19,364 bases of DNA. Source: Lachnospiraceae bacterium UBA7199. Its GTDB lineage: Bacteria; Bacillota; Clostridia; Lachnospirales; Lachnospiraceae. A program made the translations under genes and the position numbers. Numbering within the stretch: position 1 is the stretch's first letter; each line of letters begins with the position of its first letter. The stretch covers positions 47,244 to 66,607 of the forward strand of contig DKUR01000068.1 in assembly GCA_002490775.1 (NCBI GenBank). The letters are read 5' to 3'. Shown in pieces: positions 1-7,871 of the stretch. Under the pieces are notes generated by a model. That model searched no databases and was not told the DNA's origin. It was given only the letters and a program-made list of their open reading frames with translations.

Positions 1-117
1 TGTAGAACGACGGGACCAGGTCTTGATAACCTGCTTCTGTCCTGATGCATTCAATGCATCTACTTTTTTCAGCAAACTTGCATCTGCAAAAGGTCCTTTT
101 TTCAGTGATCTAGCCAT
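1..117 (-). CDS. rpsS: 30S ribosomal protein S19, N-terminal part (cut by window edge)
   Basis: Only the first 39 codons lie in the window; the gene continues past position 1. The translation opens MARSLKKGPFADASLLKKVD and continues with the I-K-T-W-S-R-R-S segment that is a hallmark of bacterial S19, an RNA-binding protein of the 30S head that contacts S13. The ATG at 115-117 is preceded by an AAGGAGGAG ribosome-binding site. It follows rplB by 19 nt in the same direction, the usual L2-S19 order of the S10 operon. Identification rests on these family residues and the operon position. Only the C-terminal half is unseen. Confidence 0.97.
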   Translation of the reverse strand, partial: MARSLKKGPFADASLLKKVDALNASGQKQVIKTWSRRST

Positions 118-136
118 TTTCTTCTCTCCTCCTTAA

Positions 137-979
137 TTATTTGATGGCCTTGCCGTCTCTTCTTCTTACGATCAGCTTATTAGAAGCTTTTTTCTTCTTA
201 CGGGTCTTAAGTCCAAGAGCAGGCTTGCCCCAAGGTGTAGAAGGACCGGGACGTCCGATACCAGTTTTACCTTCACCACCACCATGTGGATGGTCATTGG
301 GGTTCATAACAGAACCGCGAACTGTAGGGCGGATGCCCATGTGGCGCTTACGTCCTGCCTTACCTATTTTTACCAGGCTGTGGTCAACATTACCTACAAC
401 GCCAACTGTAGCTCTGCAGACAATAGGAACCATTCTCATTTCACCGGAAGGAAGACGAAGTGTTGCGTACTTTCCTTCTTTCGCCATAAGCTGTGCACTG
501 TTTCCAGCGGAACGAACCATCTGGCCGCCCTTTCCGGGATATAATTCAATGTTGTGTACCTGAGTACCAACCGGTATTGCTGACAAAGGAAGGCAGTTGC
601 CCACTCTTACTTCAGCTTCAGGACCGTTCATGATCTTCATACCATCTTTTAAGCCTTCAGGTGCTATGATATAGGCTTTTTCGCCATCTGCATAGCAGAT
701 CAGTGCAATATTTGCAGTTCTGTTAGGATCATATTCGATTCCGATTACTGTTGCAGGAATTCCATCCTTATTTCTCTTAAAATCTACAAGTCTATATTTT
801 CTCTTGGAACCGCCTCCGCGGTGTCTTACTGTAATCTTACCCTGATTATTACGGCCGGAATTCTTACTTAATGAAGTAACCAGTGACTTCTCAGGTGAGG
901 TCTTGGTGATTTCTGCGAAATCAGAACCGGTCATATTTCTTCTGGAAGGTGTATATGGGTTATATGTCTTAATTCCCAT
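137..979 (-). CDS. rplB: 50S ribosomal protein L2
   Basis: A 280-residue protein, close to the usual 275 or so for L2, which binds 23S rRNA near the peptidyl-transferase centre and helps subunit joining. It begins MGIKTYNPYTPSRRNMTGSD and has the RNA-binding N-terminal domain with GGGSKRKYRLVDFKR. Near the C terminus it carries NPNDHPHGGGEGKTGIGRPG, which contains the conserved histidine region tied to peptidyl-transferase function in other bacteria. An AAAGGAG site precedes the ATG at 977-979. The gene is complete and ends in TAA. Its 154-nt distance from rplW is unusually long for this operon (see the spacer entry). Confidence 0.98.
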   Translation of the reverse strand: MGIKTYNPYTPSRRNMTGSDFAEITKTSPEKSLVTSLSKNSGRNNQGKITVRHRGGGSKRKYRLVDFKRNKDGIPATVIGIEYDPNRTANIALICYADGEKAYIIAPEGLKDGMKIMNGPEAEVRVGNCLPLSAIPVGTQVHNIELYPGKGGQMVRSAGNSAQLMAKEGKYATLRLPSGEMRMVPIVCRATVGVVGNVDHSLVKIGKAGRKRHMGIRPTVRGSVMNPNDHPHGGGEGKTGIGRPGPSTPWGKPALGLKTRKKKKASNKLIVRRRDGKAIK

Positions 980-1050
980 GACTCTTTCTCCTTTCGAGTT
1001 TCATTTCATATCGCACTTTTCATGTGCATAGTTAATAATTAAACCATCTG

Positions 1051-1134
1051 GAAGAACGCTTCGCGTTCTTCACAGGTCAAACTATAGTTGTTCTTAGCAG
1101 CAGTACTTTTGCTGCTTAGAACATCTTTTGACCT
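1051..1134 (-). promoter_or_regulatory. Structured spacer between rplW and rplB (two hairpins)
   Basis: The 154-nt gap between rplW and rplB holds two inverted repeats. In transcript order the first is compound: an outer 8-bp stem (1127-1134 with 1074-1081) encloses an inner 13-position stem (1110-1122 with 1090-1102) with one mismatch and a 7-nt loop. The outer stem starts within the rplW stop codon. The second is a perfect 9-bp stem (1063-1071 with 1051-1059) closed by a 3-nt loop. Neither is followed by a U-run, so they do not look like ordinary terminators. RNA processing, a translational control element or an mRNA stability element are possibilities. The pairing is visible in the sequence; the function is inference. 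Confidence 0.55.
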
Positions 1135-1433
1135 TAGAGCCCAGCGAAAATCTCAATTTCCTTGCTGTCCTCTGTCAGCCATACGATTGCCTTTTTGGTT
1201 TTTGCTGTCTTGCCGTATGTGTTGCCGCGTCTCTTAGTCTTTCCATCCAGGTTCATAGTGTTTACCTTGGCAACCTTTGCGCCTTCAAACATTCTTTCAA
1301 CAGCTTCCTTGATCATAACTTTATTTGCTTCAGGATGAACCAAAAAAGTATATTTCTTTTCGCCCATGCCAGCCATACTCTTCTCTGTAATGACCGGTTT
1401 AAGGATAACGTCATAATACTCAATTGCTGCCAT
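1134..1433 (-). CDS. rplW: 50S ribosomal protein L23
   Basis: A 99-residue protein of typical L23 length. L23 sits at the exit of the ribosomal tunnel and docks trigger factor and SRP. Family features include the opening region with DVILKPVITEKSM, the F-x-V-H-P-E-A-N-K strand, and the basic loop NTMNLDGKTKRRGNTYGKTA. Its ATG shares one base with the TAA stop of rplD (TAATG arrangement at 1431-1435), which indicates translational coupling. Downstream it is followed by an unusually long structured spacer. Confidence 0.97.
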   Translation of the reverse strand: MAAIEYYDVILKPVITEKSMAGMGEKKYTFLVHPEANKVMIKEAVERMFEGAKVAKVNTMNLDGKTKRRGNTYGKTAKTKKAIVWLTEDSKEIEIFAGL

Positions 1434-2053
1434 TATGCAAACACCTCCTCAATCTTTGTCACTGCATCCTTGGTAAGAACCAGCGTATCACCTTTCAGGA
1501 TATCGTAAACATTGATCTGGTTAACCTGTGTTGTTGCAACAGCAGGAAGATTTCTTGCAGACATCACTACCTTTTCATCATTTTCCGCAAGAACAACCAG
1601 TGCCTTGTTTATCTTTAAATTATCCATAACTGCTTTAAACTTCTTGGTCTTGATCTCATCAAGCTTTAATTCATCCAAAACGATCAACTTACCGTTTTCC
1701 ACCCTGCTTGTAAGAGCGGATTTAAGCGCTGCTCTCTTTTCTTTTTTGTTAAGTTTAAATGAATAGTCTCTTGGAACAGGCGCAAATACAACACCGCCGC
1801 CCTTCCACTGGGGAGCTCTTGTTGAACCCTGTCTTGCATGACCGGTTCCTTTCTGTCTCCAAGGCTTTCTGCCGCCACCAGATACTTCAGAACGTGTTTT
1901 TGCCTTCTGTGTTCCCTGACGCTTATTGGCAAGATGCTGTACAACTGCCATGTGTACCAGGTGTTCATTAACTGTAACACCAAATACCGCATCGTTTAAT
2001 TCAATTGTACCAACTTCTTTGCCTTCCATATTATAAACAGATACGTTTGCCAT
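1433..2053 (-). CDS. rplD: 50S ribosomal protein L4
   Basis: A 206-residue protein starting MANVSVYNMEGKEVGTIELN. L4 is an early-assembly 23S rRNA-binding protein whose extended loop lines the exit tunnel. That loop is visible as KQKGTGHARQGSTRAPQWKG. An upstream in-frame ATG at 2060-2062 abuts the GGAGG site with no spacing, so the ATG at 2051-2053, nine nucleotides beyond the GGAGG, is the better start. It lies 19 nt after rplC and overlaps rplW by one base. In gammaproteobacteria L4 represses its own operon through the S10 leader; whether that happens here is unknown. Confidence 0.97.
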   Translation of the reverse strand: MANVSVYNMEGKEVGTIELNDAVFGVTVNEHLVHMAVVQHLANKRQGTQKAKTRSEVSGGGRKPWRQKGTGHARQGSTRAPQWKGGGVVFAPVPRDYSFKLNKKEKRAALKSALTSRVENGKLIVLDELKLDEIKTKKFKAVMDNLKINKALVVLAENDEKVVMSARNLPAVATTQVNQINVYDILKGDTLVLTKDAVTKIEEVFA

Positions 2054-2072
2054 CTGAATCATCCTCCTTTCA

Positions 2073-2759
2073 TCAATTAGCCACAGTCTTAACAGTTTCT
2101 TTGATTGTAACTAAGGCTTTCTTAGATCCGGGTACTGCACCTTTAACAAGAAGCAGATTCTTTTCAGCATCTACTCTTACCACCTCAAGGTTCTGTACTG
2201 TAACCTTTACACAGCCCATGTGGCCAGGCATTCCTTTTCCTTTAAACACACGGCTCGGTGAGGAGCATGCACCATTGGAACCCTGATGACGATGAAACTT
2301 GGAACCGTGAGCCATAGGACCTCTGTGCTGTCCATGTCTCTTGATTGCTCCCTGGAATCCTTTTCCTTTGGAAATCGCAGATGCATCGATCTTATCGCCG
2401 ACTGCAAATATATCAGCTTTGATTTCGCTTCCAAGCGTATATTCCCCAGCATTTTCAAACTTAAATTCTCTTACATATCTCTTGCAGGAAACTCCTGCCT
2501 TGTCGAAATGTCCCTTCATAGCCTTGTTAACGCCATGTCTGTGGATAATTTCCTTTTTACCAGTCTTGTCTTTGTTGACGATTCTTTCTTTCTTATCAAC
2601 AAAACCAACCTGTACTGCACTGTAACCGTCATTGTCTACTGTCTTGATCTGTGTTACCACACAAGGACCAGCCTGAAGTACTGTTACAGGGACCAAGCTG
2701 CCATCTTCACTAAAGATCTGTGTCATTCCAAGCTTGGTAGCTAAAATACCTTTTTTCAT
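2073..2759 (-). CDS. rplC: 50S ribosomal protein L3
   Basis: A 228-residue protein, slightly longer than the roughly 210 of many L3 proteins. L3 nucleates 23S rRNA assembly near the 3' end and reaches toward the peptidyl-transferase centre with a long loop. The family opening MKKGILATKLGMTQIFSEDG is clear. The loop region holds GKGFQGAIKRHGQHRGPMAH and a following G-S-K-F-H-R-H-Q-G-S. A GGAGG site precedes the ATG at 2757-2759, and the stop is TGA. The 60-nt spacer to rpsJ shows only a weak GGCC self-pairing and no clear terminator. Confidence 0.98.
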   Translation of the reverse strand: MKKGILATKLGMTQIFSEDGSLVPVTVLQAGPCVVTQIKTVDNDGYSAVQVGFVDKKERIVNKDKTGKKEIIHRHGVNKAMKGHFDKAGVSCKRYVREFKFENAGEYTLGSEIKADIFAVGDKIDASAISKGKGFQGAIKRHGQHRGPMAHGSKFHRHQGSNGACSSPSRVFKGKGMPGHMGCVKVTVQNLEVVRVDAEKNLLLVKGAVPGSKKALVTIKETVKTVAN

Positions 2760-2819
2760 TTTTTACCTCCATTTGCTTCTACAGCGGGCCTCTATCGGGC
2801 CATTCTAGTTTAATGGTTA

Positions 2820-3137
2820 TTATTTGTTTTTCATCTTAATATCAATATACACACCGGCAGGCATTTCCAGTCTCTGCAATGCATCTACTGTCTTAGGTGT
2901 AGGTGTGATGATATCGATCAGTCTCTTATGAGTTCTCTGTTCGAACTGTTCTCTGGAATCTTTGTATTTGTGAACCGCTCTTAAGATTGTAACAACTTCC
3001 TTTTTTGTAGGAAGAGGTACCGGCCCGCTTACCTGTGATCCATTCTTCTTGACTGTTTCGATGATTTTCTTGGCAGATGCATCAACCAACTGATGATCAT
3101 AAGCCTTGAGTGTGATTCTCATTACTTGACTTGCCAT
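2820..3137 (-). CDS. rpsJ: 30S ribosomal protein S10 (NusE)
   Basis: A 105-residue protein that matches the S10 family along its whole length. Visible family segments are LKAYDHQLVD, the E-T-V-K-K-N-G strand, GPVPLPTKKE, the EQRTHKRLIDI loop, and VDALQRLEMPAGVYIDIK. S10 is part of the 30S head and also, as NusE, binds NusB and NusG in antitermination complexes. It is the first gene of the operon. A GGAGG site lies ten nucleotides before the ATG at 3135-3137. It is preceded by a long leader and a good promoter. Confidence 0.98.
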   Translation of the reverse strand: MASQVMRITLKAYDHQLVDASAKKIIETVKKNGSQVSGPVPLPTKKEVVTILRAVHKYKDSREQFEQRTHKRLIDIITPTPKTVDALQRLEMPAGVYIDIKMKNK

Positions 3138-3440
3138 AAAAAAAGTCGCCTCCTTTTCGCACTTTTAGAATTTAAGTACGACAAGCGGTGACTGTACACT
3201 CCCCCGTGCGTGTCCTGTATTTTTCAAGTTCCAGCGCGGAACCAAGTTGCTTCCGCATACTTTACAGTTTACTTAACGCACGTGTCTCTGCTCTTTGGCA
3301 GACTAATTTCTGTACAGTGACTTGCCGTCAGGTTCTTAGGTCTGGCTGATGCCAGCCTCTTGACATTCGCTCCACGGAAAACCTACAGCGCCTTGCGACG
3401 CAGCAGCAACCTCACGCTTCACAGCTATCATGCCACAGCA
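3138..3440 (-). promoter_or_regulatory. Long structured leader of the S10 operon
   Basis: About 300 nt lie between the predicted transcription start and rpsJ, with no convincing gene. Several complementary segments nest. An outer 8-bp pairing joins 3311-3318 with 3191-3198; inside it a 7-bp pairing joins 3276-3282 with 3205-3211; at the tip a 6-bp stem joins 3251-3256 with 3236-3241. Upstream of these in the RNA are a 5-bp stem capped by a GNRA-type GCAA loop (3388-3401) and a hairpin whose 5-bp CTGGC core is extended by AGG/CCT across one bulge (3338-3358). Ribosomal operon leaders in other bacteria often carry autoregulatory structures. A regulatory role is inferred; no ligand is claimed. 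Confidence 0.5.
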
Positions 3441-3446
3441 CTTGAT

Positions 3447-3493
3447 AGTATACATGATGTTTCCCAATCATGCAAGTGTTTTTTTATTTTTTT
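3447..3493 (-). promoter_or_regulatory. S10 operon promoter with UP-like A-tract
   Basis: On the minus strand a -35 box TTGCAT (3470-3475) is separated by exactly 17 bp from a -10 box TATACT (3447-3452). Directly upstream of the -35 lies an A-tract of 14 A and one T (3479-3493), which resembles the UP elements of strong rRNA and ribosomal protein promoters. Transcription would start near 3440 and run into the long rpsJ leader. Confidence 0.7.
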
Positions 3494-3589
3494 CTAGTTC
3501 TTGCGAATTGTGTATATATGAATTGTAATTATAAATTCTATCCATTACAAGCTGGCATACGGAAGTTAGTTTTACAATTCAGGCAAAAC

Positions 3590-3618
3590 TTGTGGAAATG
3601 TCAAATTCATGATATATT
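3590..3618 (+). promoter_or_regulatory. Candidate sigma-A promoter for the AraC-type regulator
   Basis: A -35 box TTGTGG (3590-3595), 17-bp spacer, and -10 box TATATT (3613-3618) lie 42 bp upstream of the regulator start codon, followed by a GGAGGA ribosome-binding site at 3645-3650. The -35 match is only moderate. Other weaker AT-rich candidates exist between 3501 and 3540. Confidence 0.5.
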
Positions 3619-3659
3619 ATTTTTAGTTTTCAGAACATTTAATTGGAGGATTACCGGGT

Positions 3660-4439
3660 ATGCGATTACTTGAAGAATGGTATACACAGGAAACAAAAGA
3701 CAGTGAGGAAGAAATATTTCACCGCCCATTAAGCGATGAGCAGCTTTTTTTTCATGCTGTCAGTTCCGGAGATATTGATTTTGTTCGTCAAAACTGCAAA
3801 CAACAGAAATTCTCCGAAACGGAAGGTGTTGGCATTCTTTCTCACCACCCGGTAACAAATTTGAAATATCATTTTGTGATTACAACTGCATTTGTAACAA
3901 GGCTCTGTATAGAATCGGGCATGGAAATGGAACAGGCATTTCGGCTGAGCGATTTTTATATTCTTAAACTGGACAATCTTCATACCCTAGAGTCAGTCAT
4001 TGACCTTCACGACCGCATGGTTCTGGATTTTACCGGAAAAATGCGGCTTTTGACAAGGAATCAGGGTATGTCCAAACCGGTCACAGCCTGTATAGATTAT
4101 ATTTATGCCCATATCAAGGAACGGATTACCATTGAAGACCTTGCTGAATACAACGGATTATCCACCAGCTATTTGTCACGCCTTTTCAAAAAAGAAACAG
4201 GGGTTTCCATCAGCGATTATATCCGGGAAAGAAAGATTGAGAAGGCTCAGCATCTCTTAAAATTCTGTGATTACAGCCTTGTTGAGATCACAAATTATCT
4301 TTCCTTCTCTTCGCAAAGCCATTTTATACAATTATTTAAGGACTTTACAGGCATGACTCCAAAAAAGTACCGTGACATTTATTCTTCATCCACATGGAAT
4401 GTGTCAGAAACCCCAAAAAAGAATACTGCCTTACCCTAA
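3660..4439 (+). CDS. AraC-family transcriptional regulator
   Basis: A 259-residue regulator and the only plus-strand gene in the window. Residues about 140-240 form the AraC-type double helix-turn-helix: the first unit has ITIEDLAEYNGLSTSYLSRL, then FKKETGVSISDYIRERKIEK, and the second unit ends with FSSQSHFIQLFKDFTGMTPK followed by K-Y-R. The N-terminal 130 residues are not a cupin I recognise; they resemble the helical sensor part of short gut-Firmicute AraC proteins and probably govern dimerisation or ligand response. There is no signal peptide or membrane segment. GGAGGA lies ten nucleotides before the ATG. The gene converges on the GH3 gene with only 21 bp between, and is the likely regulator of the sugar locus (inference from position). 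Confidence 0.9.
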   Translation: MRLLEEWYTQETKDSEEEIFHRPLSDEQLFFHAVSSGDIDFVRQNCKQQKFSETEGVGILSHHPVTNLKYHFVITTAFVTRLCIESGMEMEQAFRLSDFYILKLDNLHTLESVIDLHDRMVLDFTGKMRLLTRNQGMSKPVTACIDYIYAHIKERITIEDLAEYNGLSTSYLSRLFKKETGVSISDYIRERKIEKAQHLLKFCDYSLVEITNYLSFSSQSHFIQLFKDFTGMTPKKYRDIYSSSTWNVSETPKKNTALP

Positions 4440-4460
4440 TGACATATCCTGCCACATATT

Positions 4461-6914
4461 TTAATCTGATAATCTTTGAATCAGAGCCAGTATACGCCCT
4501 GCACAGCTTCGAATTGCTTTCTCTGAAAGCTTTCCCTGCGCATAAGCCTGCCTGATATTCTCATCATCCTTAAAATTTCCCGGCATAATGATATCATTTC
4601 CGGCATCTATGCACTGCCATGGTATACTTCCATCCTCAGGAACCGTTGTATTCCAATCGGACATGATCACCCCTTCAAATCCCCATTCCTCACGAGCGAC
4701 TGTTGTACAAATATCCCGGCTGTTTGCTGCATGAATTCCATTAATACGATTATAAGAAGACATGATTGCTGCTGGTGCACTTATCTTTACTGCAATCTCA
4801 AATCCCCGGAAATAAATTTCTCTAAGAGCCCGCTCGGAAACACATACATCCACACCCATTCGGTTATCTTCCTGATTATTGCAGGCAAAATGCTTAATCG
4901 TTACACCGCATCCACCATTACGCTGCACCCCTGTTGTTACAGCCGCTGCCATAATCCCTGACAACAGCGGATCTTCAGAATAATATTCAAAATTACGTCC
5001 ACACAATGGATTTCTATGAATATTCATCCCTGGCGCCAGCCACAGGTCAACATGAAATTCCTTCATTTCGACTGCTATTGCCTCTCCAAACCTTTGCATT
5101 AATTCCGTATCCCAGGTCTGTGCCAGTGCTGTGCCCACCGGAAATGCAGTACAGTATTGATAGTATACATCTGCCCCTTCATGCTGTTCCATTTCGTCTA
5201 AAAAACCATTCTCCAAGGATCCAAGGACACCTACACCATATACCGTATCCGTCTGCCGGTCTACCTCATAGCTTTGACGCAGACGCAGTCCTGCCGGTCC
5301 ATCTGCCATAATCAGTGAAGGTTTTCCATACTGTTTTTCCAAAGCCTCTGTTGTTTCGCCAGCAGAGCCAGGTACACGAATCCCGGCAGAACCAAGCATA
5401 CTGGTTCCATGGGTGATATTCCCGTATAAGAGCGGTATCAGCTCCTCAATCGGCTGTTCCTTGGCCAAAGGTGCTTTATATGTTCTCTTTTCCTCTTCCC
5501 GGGCCGCAAAATGAAATACTGGAATATTTTGTTCTCTGGCCATTACAAGCCATTCCCCTGCCTGATTTCCTGCTGCCTGAACCGGACAAAAATCTTCAAA
5601 GGCTTCCTTTTTAGGACATACTGCATTGGTTTGTTCCAGCACCACCTGCTCGGAAACCTCAAGTAACGCTGCCATCTGCACAGAAGCAATGCTATTCCCT
5701 ACCCACACGCCATAATTTCCGTCCTCAAGCACCCATCCGTGTATTTCTTCTGAAAAACTGGCAAGCTGTTTTTGCTCTATGATAACTGTAAGTTTCTCTT
5801 TTTCCTTCGGCTGTAGGACACGAGTCTTTGCAAATCCCACCAGCCTGCGATATTCCTTTAAAAGCCCACTCTGAGGTGGTGTCACATATACCTGCACAAC
5901 CTCTCTGCCACAATAGCGCTCTCCTGTATTTTCTACTGCAACAACTACCTCAATACCCGCTTTTGTTATTTGAAGCCCTTCAAACTTCATTGAAAAATCA
6001 GTGTAAGAAAGTCCGTATCCAAAGGGAAACAGCGGCTGTATACCGAAACTGTCAAAATAACGGTAGCCTACATAAATGCCTTCTCTATATTCCTCCCTTT
6101 CCAAATTTCCATTCAGGCAGCCAAAGCTTTCGGCAGAAGGATAATCCTTATACCGCTTTGCCCAGGTAGCAGTCAGTCTTCCCCCCGGCACTGCCTTGCC
6201 AAACAACACATCAGCAACTGCATGACCACCCTCCTGACCAGGCAGGGAAATATTTAAAACTGCCTTTATATTTTCTGCTTTTTCAAGTAGATCAGTCAGT
6301 TCTACCGGAGCGCCCACATTCAAAATAAGCACAATCGGAATATTTTTCCGATTCAGATATGAAATATCTTCCTGCTCCCTTCTGCTTAAGTAATAATCTC
6401 CTTCCACCCTGCGGCGGTCCTTACCCTCTCCGGCAATCCGGCTGATTACATACACTACAGCCGAAGCTCCTTCCATATCTTCTTCTGCAATCCTGCGCCC
6501 TTCCGGTAAGGAAAATGGATTGGCTGCATACGCATCAAATACGTTTTCTATCTGTTTTGCATCCTCCAGCACTTTCTGCTTCCACTCAATTCTAGCCTCC
6601 CCATAACGTTTTTGATAATCTAACAGCCAGTCCTTACTTGTAACAAATACCCCAGCATCTTTGAAACCTTTATAAATAGAAATGCTCTCCCGATTGTTCA
6701 CATCTCCTGAACCAGTTCCTCCTTTGACAGTTTTTTCCGCGCCACCGCCAAACAGCGCAATTGACACAGACTCATCAAGGGGAAGCAGCCCTTCATTTTT
6801 CAGCAAAACAATTCCCTCCACAGCGGCATTTCTAGCCAGTCTGCCATGTGCAGCTTCCCTTTCCGATGGCTGCTGTACCAGCGTTCCGCTGTGAAGCCAT
6901 TTCTTTTTTGTCAT
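4461..6914 (-). CDS. GH3 beta-glucosidase with inverted domain order
   Basis: An 817-residue cytoplasmic enzyme with no signal peptide, expected to release glucose from the non-reducing end of beta-glucosides. The domain order is permuted. The alpha/beta-sandwich domain comes first (about 20-305), containing AAVEGIVLLKNEGLLPL and the AGEGKDRR segment whose Glu near 163 is the candidate acid/base. A fibronectin-III-like domain follows (about 310-420, with GREVVQVYVTPP). The TIM-barrel comes last (about 480-817) with ADGPAGLR, TIKHFACNNQEDNR, and GFEGVIMSDW, whose Asp near 752 is the family nucleophile. This order is established for beta-glucosidases of Butyrivibrio and Ruminococcus. It is the last gene of the operon, behind a terminator-like hairpin, with AAAGGAGA before the ATG. 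Other GH3 specificities, such as xylosidase, cannot be excluded. Confidence 0.9.
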   Translation of the reverse strand: MTKKKWLHSGTLVQQPSEREAAHGRLARNAAVEGIVLLKNEGLLPLDESVSIALFGGGAEKTVKGGTGSGDVNNRESISIYKGFKDAGVFVTSKDWLLDYQKRYGEARIEWKQKVLEDAKQIENVFDAYAANPFSLPEGRRIAEEDMEGASAVVYVISRIAGEGKDRRRVEGDYYLSRREQEDISYLNRKNIPIVLILNVGAPVELTDLLEKAENIKAVLNISLPGQEGGHAVADVLFGKAVPGGRLTATWAKRYKDYPSAESFGCLNGNLEREEYREGIYVGYRYFDSFGIQPLFPFGYGLSYTDFSMKFEGLQITKAGIEVVVAVENTGERYCGREVVQVYVTPPQSGLLKEYRRLVGFAKTRVLQPKEKEKLTVIIEQKQLASFSEEIHGWVLEDGNYGVWVGNSIASVQMAALLEVSEQVVLEQTNAVCPKKEAFEDFCPVQAAGNQAGEWLVMAREQNIPVFHFAAREEEKRTYKAPLAKEQPIEELIPLLYGNITHGTSMLGSAGIRVPGSAGETTEALEKQYGKPSLIMADGPAGLRLRQSYEVDRQTDTVYGVGVLGSLENGFLDEMEQHEGADVYYQYCTAFPVGTALAQTWDTELMQRFGEAIAVEMKEFHVDLWLAPGMNIHRNPLCGRNFEYYSEDPLLSGIMAAAVTTGVQRNGGCGVTIKHFACNNQEDNRMGVDVCVSERALREIYFRGFEIAVKISAPAAIMSSYNRINGIHAANSRDICTTVAREEWGFEGVIMSDWNTTVPEDGSIPWQCIDAGNDIIMPGNFKDDENIRQAYAQGKLSEKAIRSCAGRILALIQRLSD

Positions 6915-6952
6915 ATGTTCTCCTTTCTTCCGGCCCTGATAAAGATAAAAAG

Positions 6953-7003
6953 GACTCCCATAGCCGCCATATATAACTTATAAGGGCTTGCGCTATGGCA
7001 GTC
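6953..7003 (-). terminator. Terminator-like hairpin between ABC permease and GH3 gene
   Basis: In the 107-nt gap before the GH3 gene an inverted repeat pairs 6992-7003 with 6953-6964 (12 positions, one mismatch) around a 27-nt AT-rich loop. On the minus strand the descending arm is followed by CCTTTTTATC, a short U-run. This looks like an intrinsic terminator or attenuator placed inside the operon, so it may lower GH3 expression relative to the transporter genes. The long loop makes it weaker than a classic terminator. Confidence 0.5.
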
Positions 7004-7021
7004 TTTTCTAATCTATGACCA

Positions 7022-7867
7022 CTATCCCTTAACACCACCTAAGGTTACACCTGCAATAATATATTTGGATAGAAGCAAATATACAAGAATAATCGGGACA
7101 ATTGCCACCAGAATCATGGTATATATCTTACCCATATCAAAGCTCATGTAATCTGCTCCTCGAAGTGTTGCTATCAGGATTGGAACAGTCATTTTATTCT
7201 TTGACTGGATGACCAGTGCCGGAACAAAATAGTTATTCCATGAACCAACGAATGTAAATATTGCCTGCACTGCAATTGCCGGCTTCATAATCGGAAGCAC
7301 AATCCGGTTAAATGTCTTAAACTCACCGGAGCCATCAATTCTTGCTGCTTCCACCAGTGACAGGGGAAGCGATGACTGCATATAGCTGTACATAAAATAG
7401 AATACAGCCGGTGAAGCAATCGACGGAATAATCAGCGGAAGCAGAGAGTCATACATTCCCATCTTCGTAATCAGACGAAGGAACCCCATTGCAGTAACCT
7501 GTGTAGGCATTACAAGAATAGCCATTATGAAAGTAAATGCAACCTTCCTTATTTTAAAATCATATGCATACAGGCCATATGCTGTCAATGCGGAAAAATA
7601 GGTGCAGATTGCCGCACAGGAACCGGAAACAATCAAACTGTTTATGATTCCCTGAAACATTGGGAAGGTTCCGTCATTTGCAACACCGCTTAAGTTTTTC
7701 AATAAATCCTTTCCCGGCAGCGCCCAGAAACCTTTTTGCAAATCTGCATGTGAATGCGTGGCATTGACAAACAGGATGTAAAAGAAGAACAGACACATAA
7801 ATGACAGCAAAATAAGTACTAAGTGTGCAAGAATGCTCCGTACATGATTTGATCCTTTTGAATTCAT
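7022..7867 (-). CDS. Carbohydrate ABC transporter permease, MalG type
   Basis: A 281-residue inner-membrane permease of the CUT1 (MalG-like) group. The ATG at 7865-7867 is chosen because GGAG lies nine nucleotides upstream and it leaves a 4-nt gap after the MalF-type gene; a longer in-frame opening would overlap that gene. An early membrane segment spans about residues 12-34, with further hydrophobic segments at about 76-100, 110-135, 142-162, 197-217 and near the C terminus. The cytoplasmic EAA loop is clear at 172-191 (VEAARIDGSGEFKTFNRIVL followed by P-I-M-K-P), which contacts the ATPase. It ends with a GGVKG tail typical of this group. It works with the neighbouring permease and binding protein; no ATPase gene is in the window. 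Confidence 0.93.
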   Translation of the reverse strand: MNSKGSNHVRSILAHLVLILLSFMCLFFFYILFVNATHSHADLQKGFWALPGKDLLKNLSGVANDGTFPMFQGIINSLIVSGSCAAICTYFSALTAYGLYAYDFKIRKVAFTFIMAILVMPTQVTAMGFLRLITKMGMYDSLLPLIIPSIASPAVFYFMYSYMQSSLPLSLVEAARIDGSGEFKTFNRIVLPIMKPAIAVQAIFTFVGSWNNYFVPALVIQSKNKMTVPILIATLRGADYMSFDMGKIYTMILVAIVPIILVYLLLSKYIIAGVTLGGVKG

Positions 7868-7871
7868 AACC

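Noticed and set aside
141..563. Plus-strand open frame of 140 codons
   Set aside because: It lies wholly antisense to rplB, has no ribosome-binding site, and its composition is what complementing a ribosomal protein gene gives.
2060..2062. Earlier ATG for rplD
   Set aside because: It directly abuts GGAGG with no spacing; the ATG at 2051-2053 has proper spacing and matches the usual L4 N terminus.
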